Source: Herbiconiux gentiana (GTDB lineage Bacteria; Actinomycetota; Actinomycetes; Actinomycetales; Microbacteriaceae). From it: a DNA stretch of 64,000 nucleotides. Both the position numbers and the translations under genes were made by a program. Positions 16,216 to 24,535 of the stretch are shown piece by piece. The notes under the pieces were generated by a model. The model searched no databases, had not been told where the DNA came from, and worked only from the letters and a program-made list of their open reading frames with translations. The DNA is taken from positions 620,001 to 684,000 of the forward strand of contig NZ_JANTEZ010000002.1 in NCBI RefSeq assembly GCF_024978135.1, given 5' to 3'. The stretch's first letter is position 1, and every line of letters starts with the position of its first letter.

Positions 16216-19200
16216 TCAGAGCGCCTCGACGAGTTCGGCCAGCGCGCGGTCGGGGGTGCCGAAGCGGTGGGCCGTGATCGAGACCGCCTGCTCGCGCAGG
16301 AACGGCAGGAGTTCGAGGCGGCCGGCCTCGGTCACTGGGCCGCTCCACACGGCGACGTCGGGGCGTCCGGCGGTGGCGGCCACGACCTCGTCGGCGGGGG
16401 TGCCGATGAGGCGGATGCGCGCCGGCGGCTGCGCGGCGAGCGACGTCGCCCAGCGGGCATCCGTCTCGACCTGCACCGTCAGGGGGAGCCCCTCGAGCAG
16501 CGCCGCGAGCTCGGGGTCGGCGACGCTGACCGTGGCCGGGTCGCCGCTCCGCAGCGCCGCCGCGACCACGCGCAGCACCTCGACGGCTGCGGCCGCCGAT
16601 CCCGCCCGCACGTGGGTGCCGCCCGCTGCGCGGTAGCGGAACACGTTGTGCTCGGCCGCGACCTGTGAGACGTCGACCGCGGCGCCGAAGCGCTCGTTCC
16701 AGACGCGGGCGTCGCTCTGGGCGGCGCGGGTGAGGGAGGCCAGGGCGTCGTCGCCGACGAGGGGCGAGCGACGGGCGGCGGCCAGCAGGGCGGTGACCGC
16801 GGGGAGGAGGGCGGGAGCATCCGTCACCCCACTGGCGGCGGGAGTCTCAGCGGCGGCGGCCACCTGGGCAGCGGCCGTCGCCCGCGCGGGCACCCACGAC
16901 CCGAGGTTGACCAGGTAGTTCGGCCCACCTGCCTTGGCACCCGCGCCCACCGACGACTTCTTCCAGCCGCCGAACGGCTGGCGCTCGACGATGGCGCCGG
17001 TGATGCCGCGGTTGACGTAGAGGTTGCCCGCCTCGATGCGGTCGAGCCAAGTCGAGATCTCGCCGCGGTCGAGCGAGTGCAGGCCCGAGGTGAGGCCGTA
17101 GTCGACCTCGTTGACGATGTCGATCGCCTCGTCGAGGGTGGGGGCGGTCATGATGCCGAGGATCGGGCCGAAGTACTCGGTGCGGTGGAACGCCGAACCG
17201 CGGGCGACGCCGTCGCGGAGGCCCGGGCCCCACAGCCGGGCGTCGTCGGTGCTGAGCGCGCGGGGGCGGATCAGCCAGGACTCCCCGGCGCCGAGCGTCG
17301 TCAACCCTTCGCGGAGCTTCGGGCCCGGGGCCTCGATCAGCGGACCCATCCGGGTCGAGGCGACGTGGGGCAGGCCGACGGGCAGGGAGGAGATCGCGTC
17401 CATCAGCTGCGAGCGGAAGCGCGGCGACGACGCGACCGAGCCCACCAGCACCACGAGCGAGGCGGCCGAGCACTTCTGGCCGGCGTGGCCGAAGGCGGAG
17501 GCCACGACGTCCTTGACGGTGAGGTCGAGGTCGGCCGACGGGGTCACGATGATGGCGTTCTTGCCGCTCGTCTCGGCGAGCAGCGGCAGCTCGGGGCGGA
17601 ACGAGCGGAACAGCTCGGCCGTCTCGAACGCGCCGGTGAGGATGACACGGTCGACCGCGGGGTGCGAGACCAGCTGGCGGCCGAGCGTCTCCTCGTCGAC
17701 GTCGATCAGGCGCAGCACCTCGGTGGGGACGCCGGCGGCCCAGAGCGCCTCGGCGACCAGCGCGCCCGAGCGCGCCGAGAGGCCGGCGGGCTTGAACAGC
17801 ACGGGCGACCCGGCGGCGAGCGCCGCCAGCGCCGACCCGGCCGGGATGGCGACGGGGAAGTTCCACGGCGGGGTGACGAGCGTCAGGCGGGCGGGCACGA
17901 ACGTCGCGCCCTCGACCGCCTCGAGCTCGAGCCCGCGCTCGGCGTAGTAGTGGGCGAAGTCGACGGCCTCCGACACCTCGGGGTCGGCCTGGTCGATCGT
18001 CTTGCCGGCCTCGGCGGCCATCACCTCGATCAGCTCGGCGCGACGCTCCTCGAGCACGTCGCCGGCGCGGTGCAGCACGGCGCCGCGCTCGGCCGCACCG
18101 AGCTCGGCCCAGGCCCGTCCGGCCTCGACCGTCTCGGCGACCAGGCGCTCGAGCTCGGCCTCGGTCTCGACCCGGGCGGCCGCGACGGTGTCGACGCCGA
18201 GCGTGCTGGCCTCGATGCGACCGAGGATGCCGTCGGCCCAGACCCGGTTGGCGCCGACCGACGGGTCGGTGTCGGGCGTGCTGACGAACCGGCCCGGGGC
18301 CGAGCGGCCGACCTCGGCGAACCGGTCGGCCACTCGGCGTGCGGGCGGCACGGCGGCGTCCAGGGCCTCGAGCGAGGCGGTGAAACGCGTCCTCTCGCGC
18401 TCGAACAGCTCGGGCCGGTCGTTCAGCTCGAAGACGGCCGACATGAAGTTCTCCTGCGACGCGCCCTCCTCCAGACGGCGGATCAGGTACGCGATCGCGA
18501 CGTCGAACTCCTTGGGCGAGACCACCGGCGTGTAGAGCAGCAGCGAGCCGACCTCGCGCTTCACGGCTTCGGCCTGGCCCTGCGCCATGCCGAGCAGCAT
18601 CTCGAACTCGAGGCCGTCGCGCACGCCGCGACGGCCGGCGACGATCCAGGCGTAGGCGAGGTCGAAGAGGTTGTGGCCCGCGACGCCGAGTCGCACGTTG
18701 CCGATGCGATCGGGGTGCAGGGCGTAGTCGAGCACACGCTTGTAGTTCGTGTCGGAGTCCTGCTTGCTGCCCCAGGTGGCGAGCGGCCAGCCGTGCAGCG
18801 AGGCCTCGACCTGCTCCATCGGCAGGTTCGCGCCCTTCACCAGTCGCACTTTGACGCCCGCGCCGCCGTGCGCGCGACGCTTCGCGGCCCACTCCTGCAG
18901 CCGCATCATCGCGGCGAGCGCGTCGGGCAGGTACGCCTGCAGCACGATGCCGGCCTCGAGCTGGCGGAACTCCGGGCGGTCGAGCAGCCGCATGAAGACC
19001 TCAAGGGTCAGGTCGAGGTCCTTGTACTCCTCCATGTCGAGGTTGATGAACTTGGCGGGCCGGCCCGACTTCAGCGGCTTCGCGGCCTCGGCGAAGAGGG
19101 GGATGAGCTTCGCCACCACGTCGGCGACCGCATCCTCGAAGGCCCAGGGCGCGTGCGGGGCGACCGTCGACGAGACCTTGATCGAGACGTAGTCGACGTC

Positions 19201-19749
19201 GTCGCGGCCGAGCAGCCGGATCGTGCCGCCGAGGCGACGCCCCGCCTCCTGGTCGCCCAGCACGGCCTCGCCGAGGAGGTTCACATTCAGGCGCGTGCCC
19301 GGTTTGCGGATCTTCGCGATCGCCGGCCCGAGCTTGGAGTCGGTGGCGTCGATCACGAGGTGGCCGACCATCTGCCGCAGCACCCGCCGGGCGATCGGCA
19401 CGACGACGCCGGGCAGCACGGGCGCCATCACACCGCCGAGGCGCACCGCGGCGCGCAGCGGAAGCGGGAGGAAGGCGGGCACGTCGGGCGCGATGCGGGC
19501 GAGCGTGGCGGCGGCGACCGTGAGGTCCTCCGGGCGCACCACGCCGTCGACGAAGCCGACCGTGAAGTCGAGGCCCTTGGGGTCGGCGAGCACACCGGCC
19601 AGGCGGGTGGCCGAGGCGTCGGACTCGTGGCTCGCGGCCTCCGTGAGCCAGCGGCGCACCAGGGCGACGACCTCGTCGGCGAGGGCGGCGTCGTTCGCAA
19701 GGTCGGGGGTGCTCGAGTCGGTGCGGGGCGCATCCGTCAGATCAGTCAT
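16216..19749 (-). CDS. putA: Bifunctional proline dehydrogenase / P5C dehydrogenase
   Basis: A 1177-residue enzyme converting proline to glutamate: FAD-dependent PRODH first, NAD-dependent glutamate-semialdehyde dehydrogenase second. The PRODH barrel is at about 90-480 (FINLDMEEYKDLDLTLEVF, VRLVKGANLPMEQVEASLHG). The ALDH domain (about 500-1010) has TPPWNFPVAIPAG, LAETSGKNAIIV and the catalytic Cys in FGHAGQKCSAAS. A degenerate ~150-residue C-terminal domain follows. No DNA-binding RHH domain is present, so unlike E. coli PutA it is not an autorepressor. ATG 19749 is preferred to the TTG at 19782. A divergent LysR gene is the likely regulator. Confidence 0.95.
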   Translation of the reverse strand: MTDLTDAPRTDSSTPDLANDAALADEVVALVRRWLTEAASHESDASATRLAGVLADPKGLDFTVGFVDGVVRPEDLTVAAATLARIAPDVPAFLPLPLRAAVRLGGVMAPVLPGVVVPIARRVLRQMVGHLVIDATDSKLGPAIAKIRKPGTRLNVNLLGEAVLGDQEAGRRLGGTIRLLGRDDVDYVSIKVSSTVAPHAPWAFEDAVADVVAKLIPLFAEAAKPLKSGRPAKFINLDMEEYKDLDLTLEVFMRLLDRPEFRQLEAGIVLQAYLPDALAAMMRLQEWAAKRRAHGGAGVKVRLVKGANLPMEQVEASLHGWPLATWGSKQDSDTNYKRVLDYALHPDRIGNVRLGVAGHNLFDLAYAWIVAGRRGVRDGLEFEMLLGMAQGQAEAVKREVGSLLLYTPVVSPKEFDVAIAYLIRRLEEGASQENFMSAVFELNDRPELFERERTRFTASLEALDAAVPPARRVADRFAEVGRSAPGRFVSTPDTDPSVGANRVWADGILGRIEASTLGVDTVAAARVETEAELERLVAETVEAGRAWAELGAAERGAVLHRAGDVLEERRAELIEVMAAEAGKTIDQADPEVSEAVDFAHYYAERGLELEAVEGATFVPARLTLVTPPWNFPVAIPAGSALAALAAGSPVLFKPAGLSARSGALVAEALWAAGVPTEVLRLIDVDEETLGRQLVSHPAVDRVILTGAFETAELFRSFRPELPLLAETSGKNAIIVTPSADLDLTVKDVVASAFGHAGQKCSAASLVVLVGSVASSPRFRSQLMDAISSLPVGLPHVASTRMGPLIEAPGPKLREGLTTLGAGESWLIRPRALSTDDARLWGPGLRDGVARGSAFHRTEYFGPILGIMTAPTLDEAIDIVNEVDYGLTSGLHSLDRGEISTWLDRIEAGNLYVNRGITGAIVERQPFGGWKKSSVGAGAKAGGPNYLVNLGSWVPARATAAAQVAAAAETPAASGVTDAPALLPAVTALLAAARRSPLVGDDALASLTRAAQSDARVWNERFGAAVDVSQVAAEHNVFRYRAAGGTHVRAGSAAAAVEVLRVVAAALRSGDPATVSVADPELAALLEGLPLTVQVETDARWATSLAAQPPARIRLIGTPADEVVAATAGRPDVAVWSGPVTEAGRLELLPFLREQAVSITAHRFGTPDRALAELVEAL

Positions 19750-19773
19750 GCTGCAATGGTCCGTCACGTCAAG

Positions 19774-19818
19774 CCTCAGCAAAAGCGATGGTTACTGATG
19801 CATATCCGTAAGCTGAGG
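19774..19818. promoter_or_regulatory. Inverted repeat between putA and lysR-type gene
   Basis: CCTCAGC (19774-19780) and GCTGAGG (19812-19818) are exact inverted 7-mers 31 bp apart in the 85-bp divergent gap; nested inside are TCAG/CTGA arms (19776, 19795). The spacing would suit a LysR-type tetramer controlling both genes, but no experimental motif supports it. Confidence 0.3.
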
Positions 19819-19834
19819 TGACGAAAGGGGCCGG

Positions 19835-20749
19835 ATGCTCGACGTGCGCAAGCTCGTGCTGCTGCGCGAACTGGCGATCCGAGGCACCATTGCGGCGGTC
19901 GCCGAGGCGCTCAGCTTCAGCCCCTCGGCCGTGTCGCAGCAGCTGAGCGCCCTCGAACGCGAGGCGGGGGTGCCGCTGTTCCGCCGCACCGGACGGCGCC
20001 TGCAGCTCACACCGCAGGCCGAGGTGCTCGTCGCGTCGGCCGCCGAGCTGCTCGACACGCTCGAGCGGGCCGACGTGGCGCTGCAGTCCTCGCTCGAGAC
20101 GGTGAGCGGCACCCTGCGGGTCGCGGTGTTCCAGTCGGCGGCGCTCACCCTGATGCCGCCGGCCCTCCGATCGATGACCGACGAGCATCCGAACGTGCGC
20201 ATCGAGATGGCCCAGCGGGAGCCCGGGCAGGCGCTGCACGACACCTGGGCGCGCGAGTTCGACCTCGTCGTCGGCGAGGAGTACCCGGCGCACTCGGCCC
20301 CCTGGCTCAGCGGGCTCGAGCGGCACGACCTCACCAGCGACGCGGTCGAGCTGGCGCTGCCGGGTGAATCGGCCAGTCCGCATCCGCTCGCCACGATGCA
20401 GGATGCCCGCACCATGCCCTGGGTGATGGAGCCGCGTGGTACCGCCAGCCGCCACTTCGCGGAGCAGCTCTGCCGCGTCGCGGGCTTCGAGCCCGACGTG
20501 CGGTACGAGACCGCGGATCTGCAGACGCAGATCCGGCTGATCGAGACCGGCAACGCCGTGGCGTTCATGCCGGAGCTGGTCTGGGCGGGCCGACCGACGA
20601 CGTGCCGGCTGGTCACGCCGCCCGGTGCTCCTCGGCGCACGATCTTCACGGCGCACCGGGCGTCGGCGAGCGGATCGTCGGCGATCGGGGCACTGCGGGC
20701 GGCACTGGAGGCCTCGGCGGCGGCGTGGAGGTCATCGACCGCTCGCTAG
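19835..20749 (+). CDS. LysR family regulator
   Basis: A 304-residue regulator. The N-terminal HTH (residues 1-60) includes VAEALSFSPSAVSQQLSALE and VPLFRRTGRRLQLTPQAE. The substrate-binding domain (about 90-295) has two alpha/beta lobes. Divergent from putA with 85 bp between, so it is likely to regulate proline catabolism (inference; LysR regulators commonly control the divergent neighbour). The start ATG has AAGGGG 4 bp upstream. I see no feature naming the inducer. Confidence 0.9.
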   Translation: MLDVRKLVLLRELAIRGTIAAVAEALSFSPSAVSQQLSALEREAGVPLFRRTGRRLQLTPQAEVLVASAAELLDTLERADVALQSSLETVSGTLRVAVFQSAALTLMPPALRSMTDEHPNVRIEMAQREPGQALHDTWAREFDLVVGEEYPAHSAPWLSGLERHDLTSDAVELALPGESASPHPLATMQDARTMPWVMEPRGTASRHFAEQLCRVAGFEPDVRYETADLQTQIRLIETGNAVAFMPELVWAGRPTTCRLVTPPGAPRRTIFTAHRASASGSSAIGALRAALEASAAAWRSSTAR

Positions 20750-20777
20750 CCTGCCGCTCGACAACGGAGCGCTCGAT

Positions 20778-20809
20778 AACTTGCACAGCCATGTGCAAGT
20801 TAGTAGAAT
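20778..20809 (+). promoter_or_regulatory. Promoter with perfect 24-bp operator for TetR operon
   Basis: AACTTGCACA - GCCA - TGTGCAAGTT (20778-20801) is a perfect inverted repeat with 10-bp arms. It contains the -35 hexamer TTGCAC (20781-20786); TAGAAT (20804-20809) follows after exactly 17 bp. GTG 20817 lies 7 bp after TAGAAT, so the transcript is probably leaderless. The operator covers the -35 and spacer, a classic TetR autorepression layout. Confidence 0.8.
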
Positions 20810-20816
20810 CAGGGGC

Positions 20817-21542
20817 GTGACCACCACTCTCTCCCCCCGCGCTCCGCGGCGAGACGCCCTCGAGAACCGCGAAGCCATCGTGCGCGCCGCCTCGGTCGTC
20901 TTCCGCCGCGACCCCGAGGCGTCGCTCGACGCCGTCGCCGCCGAGGCCGGCCTCTCGCGTCGCGCCCTCTACGGACACTTCTCCTCTCGCGACGAGCTGC
21001 TCGCCGAGCTGCTCACCCGCGGCGGCGCGCGCATCTCCGAGGCGCTGGCCGACGTGCACCACGACGACCCGCGCATCCACCTCGCCCTGATCGGCGCGGC
21101 CATCTGGGCCGAGGTGCAGCAGGTGCGGGTGCTCGCGCAGCTCGCGCTGCACGGGCCGCTCGAGAAGACGGTGGCGTCGGCCCTGTCGCCGGTGCGGGCA
21201 TCCGTTCGCCGGGCCACGAGCGCGGGGGTCTCGGCGGGGTACTTCCGTGAGAGTGTGCCGGTCGAGTCGCTCGCCCAGCTGATCGAGGACGCCGCGATCG
21301 GCGTGCTCGACGTCGCCGTGCGCACCGACCTCGACGAGGCCGCGGGGCGGCAACTGGTGATGACCGTGGGGCTGTCGGTCGCGGGGCTGTCGTGGCGGGA
21401 GGCGGATGCGCTGGTCGCGTCGATCCCGGGGTCGCTGCTCGCGGCCTGGAGTGCGCCGGGGTCGGGCGCGGTCGTCGGGTCGGGCGCTGTCGCCGGGTCG
21501 GGCGCTGTCGCCGGCTCGGGGTCGGAAGGGGGTCGGTCGTGA
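20817..21542 (+). CDS. TetR family repressor of the YhgE/Pip operon
   Basis: A 241-residue regulator. The HTH at about 30-55 reads SLDAVAAEAGLSRRALYGHF, and a helical ligand-binding domain follows. The C-terminal ~30 residues are a GSGAV(A/V) hexapeptide run encoded by an 18-bp tandem repeat and are probably disordered. The GTG start is set by a TAGAAT element 7 bp upstream. The gene overlaps the next one as GTGA. The perfect palindrome over its promoter indicates autorepression of the three-gene operon (inference). Confidence 0.88.
   Translation: MTTTLSPRAPRRDALENREAIVRAASVVFRRDPEASLDAVAAEAGLSRRALYGHFSSRDELLAELLTRGGARISEALADVHHDDPRIHLALIGAAIWAEVQQVRVLAQLALHGPLEKTVASALSPVRASVRRATSAGVSAGYFRESVPVESLAQLIEDAAIGVLDVAVRTDLDEAAGRQLVMTVGLSVAGLSWREADALVASIPGSLLAAWSAPGSGAVVGSGAVAGSGAVAGSGSEGGRS
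21460..21530. repeat. 18-bp tandem repeat at the 3' end of the tetR-type gene
   Basis: Near-identical 18-bp units start at 21460, 21478 and 21496, with a partial fourth copy. They encode Gly-Ser-Gly-Ala-Val-(Val/Ala). Length variation would be in frame and would change only the flexible tail. Confidence 0.75.
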
Positions 21543-22387
21543 AGATCGTGGCGGAGGGTGTGAGCAAGGGGCACGCGGGCATCCCGCTGCCGCAGCGCGA
21601 CGTGGAGTTCTCGACCGGGCGGGTCACCGTCGCCGAGGCCGAGGTGGGCGACCAGCCGACCGTGCTGTCGCTCATCCTGAGCGGGCGCATGGTGCCCGAC
21701 AGCGGATCGGTGACGGTCGACGGGGTCGACGACGCGGCGCGCATCCGGGAGCTCGTCGCGCTCGTCGACGCGCCGGACGTGAGCGAGCCCGCCGCCGACC
21801 TGGCGCTGCGCGACGTCGTGCGCGAGGAGCTGATGTTCTCGGACCGCAGCGCCACGCGCGCCGCCGTCGCCCGGGTTCTTGCCGATGCCGGGGCGGGCGA
21901 CTACGCCGGCGTGCGGGTGGGCGACGTGCCCGCGGGGCTGCGGATCCGGCTGATGGTGGAGCTGGCGGCGTTCCGGCGGGGGGTGCGGGCGCTCGTGCTC
22001 GCGTCGCCCGACCGGCACGGCGGCGACCCGCAGGAGTGGCTCGACATCGCCGACGACCTGGCGGCCCGCGACTTCGCGGTACTCGTGGTCTGCGGCGCGC
22101 CCTCGGCGCAGCTCGTGCGCCCGCTGCTCGAGGCCCGCGCCGCCGCCGAAGCCGCTGCGGCCGAGGCAGCGGCACGCGAAGCCGCCGCGCGCGACGCCGC
22201 GCAGCAGGATGCCGCCGCCAAGGCCGCCCGCGCCGCCACTCCTCGCTCCGTCGCGGACGCCTCCGCCGCCGCAACGCCGCCCACCGCGAACCCGCCCGCC
22301 GCGCATCCGCTCACCCCGCCCGCGCCGGCCACCCCGGCGGCGCCCACCCCCGCACTCACCGACACCGAACCGGAGTCACACGCGTGA
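21539..22387 (+). CDS. Degenerate ABC-type ATPase-like protein of YhgE/Pip operon
   Basis: A 282-residue protein laid out like an ABC ATPase but with missing motifs. The segment EVGDQPTVLSLILSGRMVPD stands where Walker A plus helix should be (GxxGxGKST expected) and has no Gly-Lys-Ser/Thr. SGSVTVDGVD matches the strand after Walker A. RALVLASPDRHGG stands where Walker B should be and lacks Asp-Glu, and no LSGGQ is present. It is therefore unlikely to hydrolyse ATP. The last ~90 residues are an Ala-rich helix/coil (AAAEAAAREAAARDAAQQDA) and a Pro/Ala linker. It overlaps both neighbours by 4 bp, so it probably acts with the membrane protein. Confidence 0.65.
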   Translation: MKIVAEGVSKGHAGIPLPQRDVEFSTGRVTVAEAEVGDQPTVLSLILSGRMVPDSGSVTVDGVDDAARIRELVALVDAPDVSEPAADLALRDVVREELMFSDRSATRAAVARVLADAGAGDYAGVRVGDVPAGLRIRLMVELAAFRRGVRALVLASPDRHGGDPQEWLDIADDLAARDFAVLVVCGAPSAQLVRPLLEARAAAEAAAAEAAAREAAARDAAQQDAAAKAARAATPRSVADASAAATPPTANPPAAHPLTPPAPATPAAPTPALTDTEPESHA

Positions 22388-24447
22388 AGATCTACCACCT
22401 CGTCGCCACCGAGCTGAAGCGGCTCACCGCGACCGGCATGGCGAAGCTCGCCCTCGTCGCCCTGATGCTCGTGCCCGTGCTCTACGCCGGGCTCTACCTC
22501 TGGGCCAACAACGACCCCTACGGCAACCTCAAGGACGTGCCCGTCGCGCTCGTCGTCGAGGACACCGGCGCCACCGTCGACGGCGAGCAGGTCGACTACG
22601 GCACCCAGGTCGAAGAGCGGCTGCTCGACGACCAGTCGGTCGGCTGGATCGTCACCGACGCCGACACCGCCGAGCGGGGAGTGCGGGACGGCACCTTCGA
22701 CTTCATCCTGACGCTCGGGCCCGACTTCTCGACCGCGCTCACGAGCGCCGAGGGCGACGCGCCCACCCAGGCCGTCGTCGAGCTCACGACCAACGACACG
22801 AACAGCTTCCTCGCCACCACGATCGCCGGCCAGGTCGCCGAGAAGGTGCGCGCCAGCATCACCGAGCAGGTCGGCAAGGAGGCGGCGCTGAAGCTCCTCG
22901 ACGGCTTCGCGACCGTGCGCGCGAACCTGACCACCGCGGTCGACGGCGCCGGACAGCTCGCCGACGGCGCCGCCAGCGCCAGCTCGGGTGGGCAGCAGCT
23001 CGCCTCGGGAGCGGGCACCGCCAACATCGGCGCCCTGCAGCTCGCCGACGGACTGCAGCAGCTGCAGGCCGGCTCGGCCGCCCTCCCCGGCCAGGCCAAC
23101 CAGCTGAACGACGGCGCGCAGCAGCTCTCGACCGGGCTGCAGCAGCTGCAGGCCGGTTCGGCGAGCCTGCCCGACGACACCCAGCGCCTGAACGACGGCG
23201 CGCAGCAGGTCGCGGCGGGCAATGCGCAGCTCGCGTCCACCGCGTCGGGCCTCGCCGGGCAGGTTCAGGATGCGGTGGACCAGGCTGCGGCCGTGCGCTC
23301 CGACGCCGAGGCGGCCATCGCCGCCAGCGCCCTCACCCCCGCTGAGAAGCAGGCCCTGCTCGCCGACATCGCCCAGATCGCCACCGCGGTCGACGACGGC
23401 AACACGAAGGTGCAGGCCGCCAACACGCAGATCGGGCAGCTCGCGGCCGGAAGCGCTGCCGTCGCCGCGGGCACGCAGCAGCTCGCCGACGCCGCCCCCA
23501 CCCTGACGAACGGCATCGCGTCCGCCGCGACCGGCGCGTCCCAGCTCGCGGCCGGAACCCAGCAGCTCGCGGATGCCGCCCCCACCCTGACGAACGGGAT
23601 CGCGTCCGCCGCGACGGGAGCCTCGCAGCTCGCGGGCGGCGTGACCCAGCTCGCCCAGGGCTCACTCGACCTCGCCGGCGGGCTCGGCAGCCTCGACAGC
23701 GGAGCCGACCAGCTGCACGACGGCCTCGCATCCGGGCTCGCCGACGTGCCGGACCAGACCGCCGACCAGCGCGAGACCGCGGCCCAGACCATCTCGGACC
23801 CCGTCGCGGTCGACAGCAGCGCGGTCACCAAGGCCAGCAACTACGGGGCCGGCATGGCGCCGTTCTTCATCAGCCTCGCGGCCTGGATCGGCATCTACGC
23901 CCTGTTCCTGATCGTGAAGCCGCTGTCGCGCCGCGCCCTGACCGCGCTGAAGAAGCCGTTCACGGCGACCACCGCCGGCTGGGCTGCACCCGCCCTGCTC
24001 GGTTCGGTGCAGATGCTCGCGGTGTTCGGCATCATCACGCTCGCGCTCGGCTACCAGGTCGAGCACCCGTGGGGGATGCTCGGCTTCATGGTGCTCACCT
24101 CGGCGACGTTCGCCACGATCATCCTGGCGCTGAACATCCTGCTCGGCAGCGTCGGGCAGTTCCTCGGGCTGGTGCTGATGGTGCTGCAGCTGGTGACGGC
24201 GGGCGGCACGTTCCCGTGGCAGACGCTGCCCGGGCCGCTGCAGGTGCTGCACCAGGTGCTGCCGATGAGTCACGCGGTCGACGGCATCCGGCAGCTGATG
24301 TACGGGGGCGACGTGTCGCTCGCGGGGGCCGACACCGGGGCGCTGGCGTTCTGGCTTCTCGGGGCACTGCTCGTGTCGTACCTCGGGGCGCGGCGCATGA
24401 CGCGCCACCGCACCCTGCGCGACCTCCGCCCCTCCCTCATCGGGTAG
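22384..24447 (+). CDS. YhgE/Pip family membrane protein
   Basis: A 687-residue membrane protein related to phage infection protein Pip/YhgE and to ABC-2-type exporters. TM1 is at about 20-40 (LALVALMLVPVLYAGLYLWA). A large extracytoplasmic region follows, with long Gln/Ala/Leu/Gly repeats (QLADGLQQLQAGSAALPGQA and so on) that form the usual YhgE helical heptad-like repeats. The last ~210 residues contain five TM segments, as in ABC-2 permeases. The GTG start overlaps the previous stop. Family members serve as phage receptors or in envelope/ESX-like export in firmicutes; here the partner is a degenerate ATPase. Confidence 0.88.
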   Translation: MKIYHLVATELKRLTATGMAKLALVALMLVPVLYAGLYLWANNDPYGNLKDVPVALVVEDTGATVDGEQVDYGTQVEERLLDDQSVGWIVTDADTAERGVRDGTFDFILTLGPDFSTALTSAEGDAPTQAVVELTTNDTNSFLATTIAGQVAEKVRASITEQVGKEAALKLLDGFATVRANLTTAVDGAGQLADGAASASSGGQQLASGAGTANIGALQLADGLQQLQAGSAALPGQANQLNDGAQQLSTGLQQLQAGSASLPDDTQRLNDGAQQVAAGNAQLASTASGLAGQVQDAVDQAAAVRSDAEAAIAASALTPAEKQALLADIAQIATAVDDGNTKVQAANTQIGQLAAGSAAVAAGTQQLADAAPTLTNGIASAATGASQLAAGTQQLADAAPTLTNGIASAATGASQLAGGVTQLAQGSLDLAGGLGSLDSGADQLHDGLASGLADVPDQTADQRETAAQTISDPVAVDSSAVTKASNYGAGMAPFFISLAAWIGIYALFLIVKPLSRRALTALKKPFTATTAGWAAPALLGSVQMLAVFGIITLALGYQVEHPWGMLGFMVLTSATFATIILALNILLGSVGQFLGLVLMVLQLVTAGGTFPWQTLPGPLQVLHQVLPMSHAVDGIRQLMYGGDVSLAGADTGALAFWLLGALLVSYLGARRMTRHRTLRDLRPSLIG
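23477..23644. repeat. 84-bp in-frame tandem repeat in the Pip gene
   Basis: Two 84-bp units (23477-23560 and 23561-23644) encode nearly the same 28 residues, starting QQLADAAPTLTNGIASAATG. The repeat extends the extracytoplasmic helical rod and keeps frame. Confidence 0.8.
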
Positions 24448-24472
24448 CCCTCGCGCCCGCTCCTCGCTCCCG

Positions 24473-24530
24473 GCGAGTGGTCGCTTTCGGCGCGAAACAC
24501 GCGGTTGTGGCGCCGAAAGTGACCACTCGC
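24473..24530. terminator. Long bidirectional hairpin, 21-bp arms
   Basis: Arms 24473-24493 and 24510-24530 are complementary over 21 bp with one G-T position; the loop is 16 bases. It lies between the convergent Pip and molybdopterin genes. Such length with a distinctive GAGTGGTC...GACCACTC core suggests a dispersed repetitive terminator element rather than a unique site (inference). Confidence 0.75.
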
Positions 24531-24535
24531 GGGGC

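Noticed and set aside
16847-19821. Long open frames of hundreds of residues on both strands over putA
   Set aside because: High GC leaves alternative frames open; these are Arg/Gly/Asp-rich and have no family motif, while putA has intact catalytic motifs.
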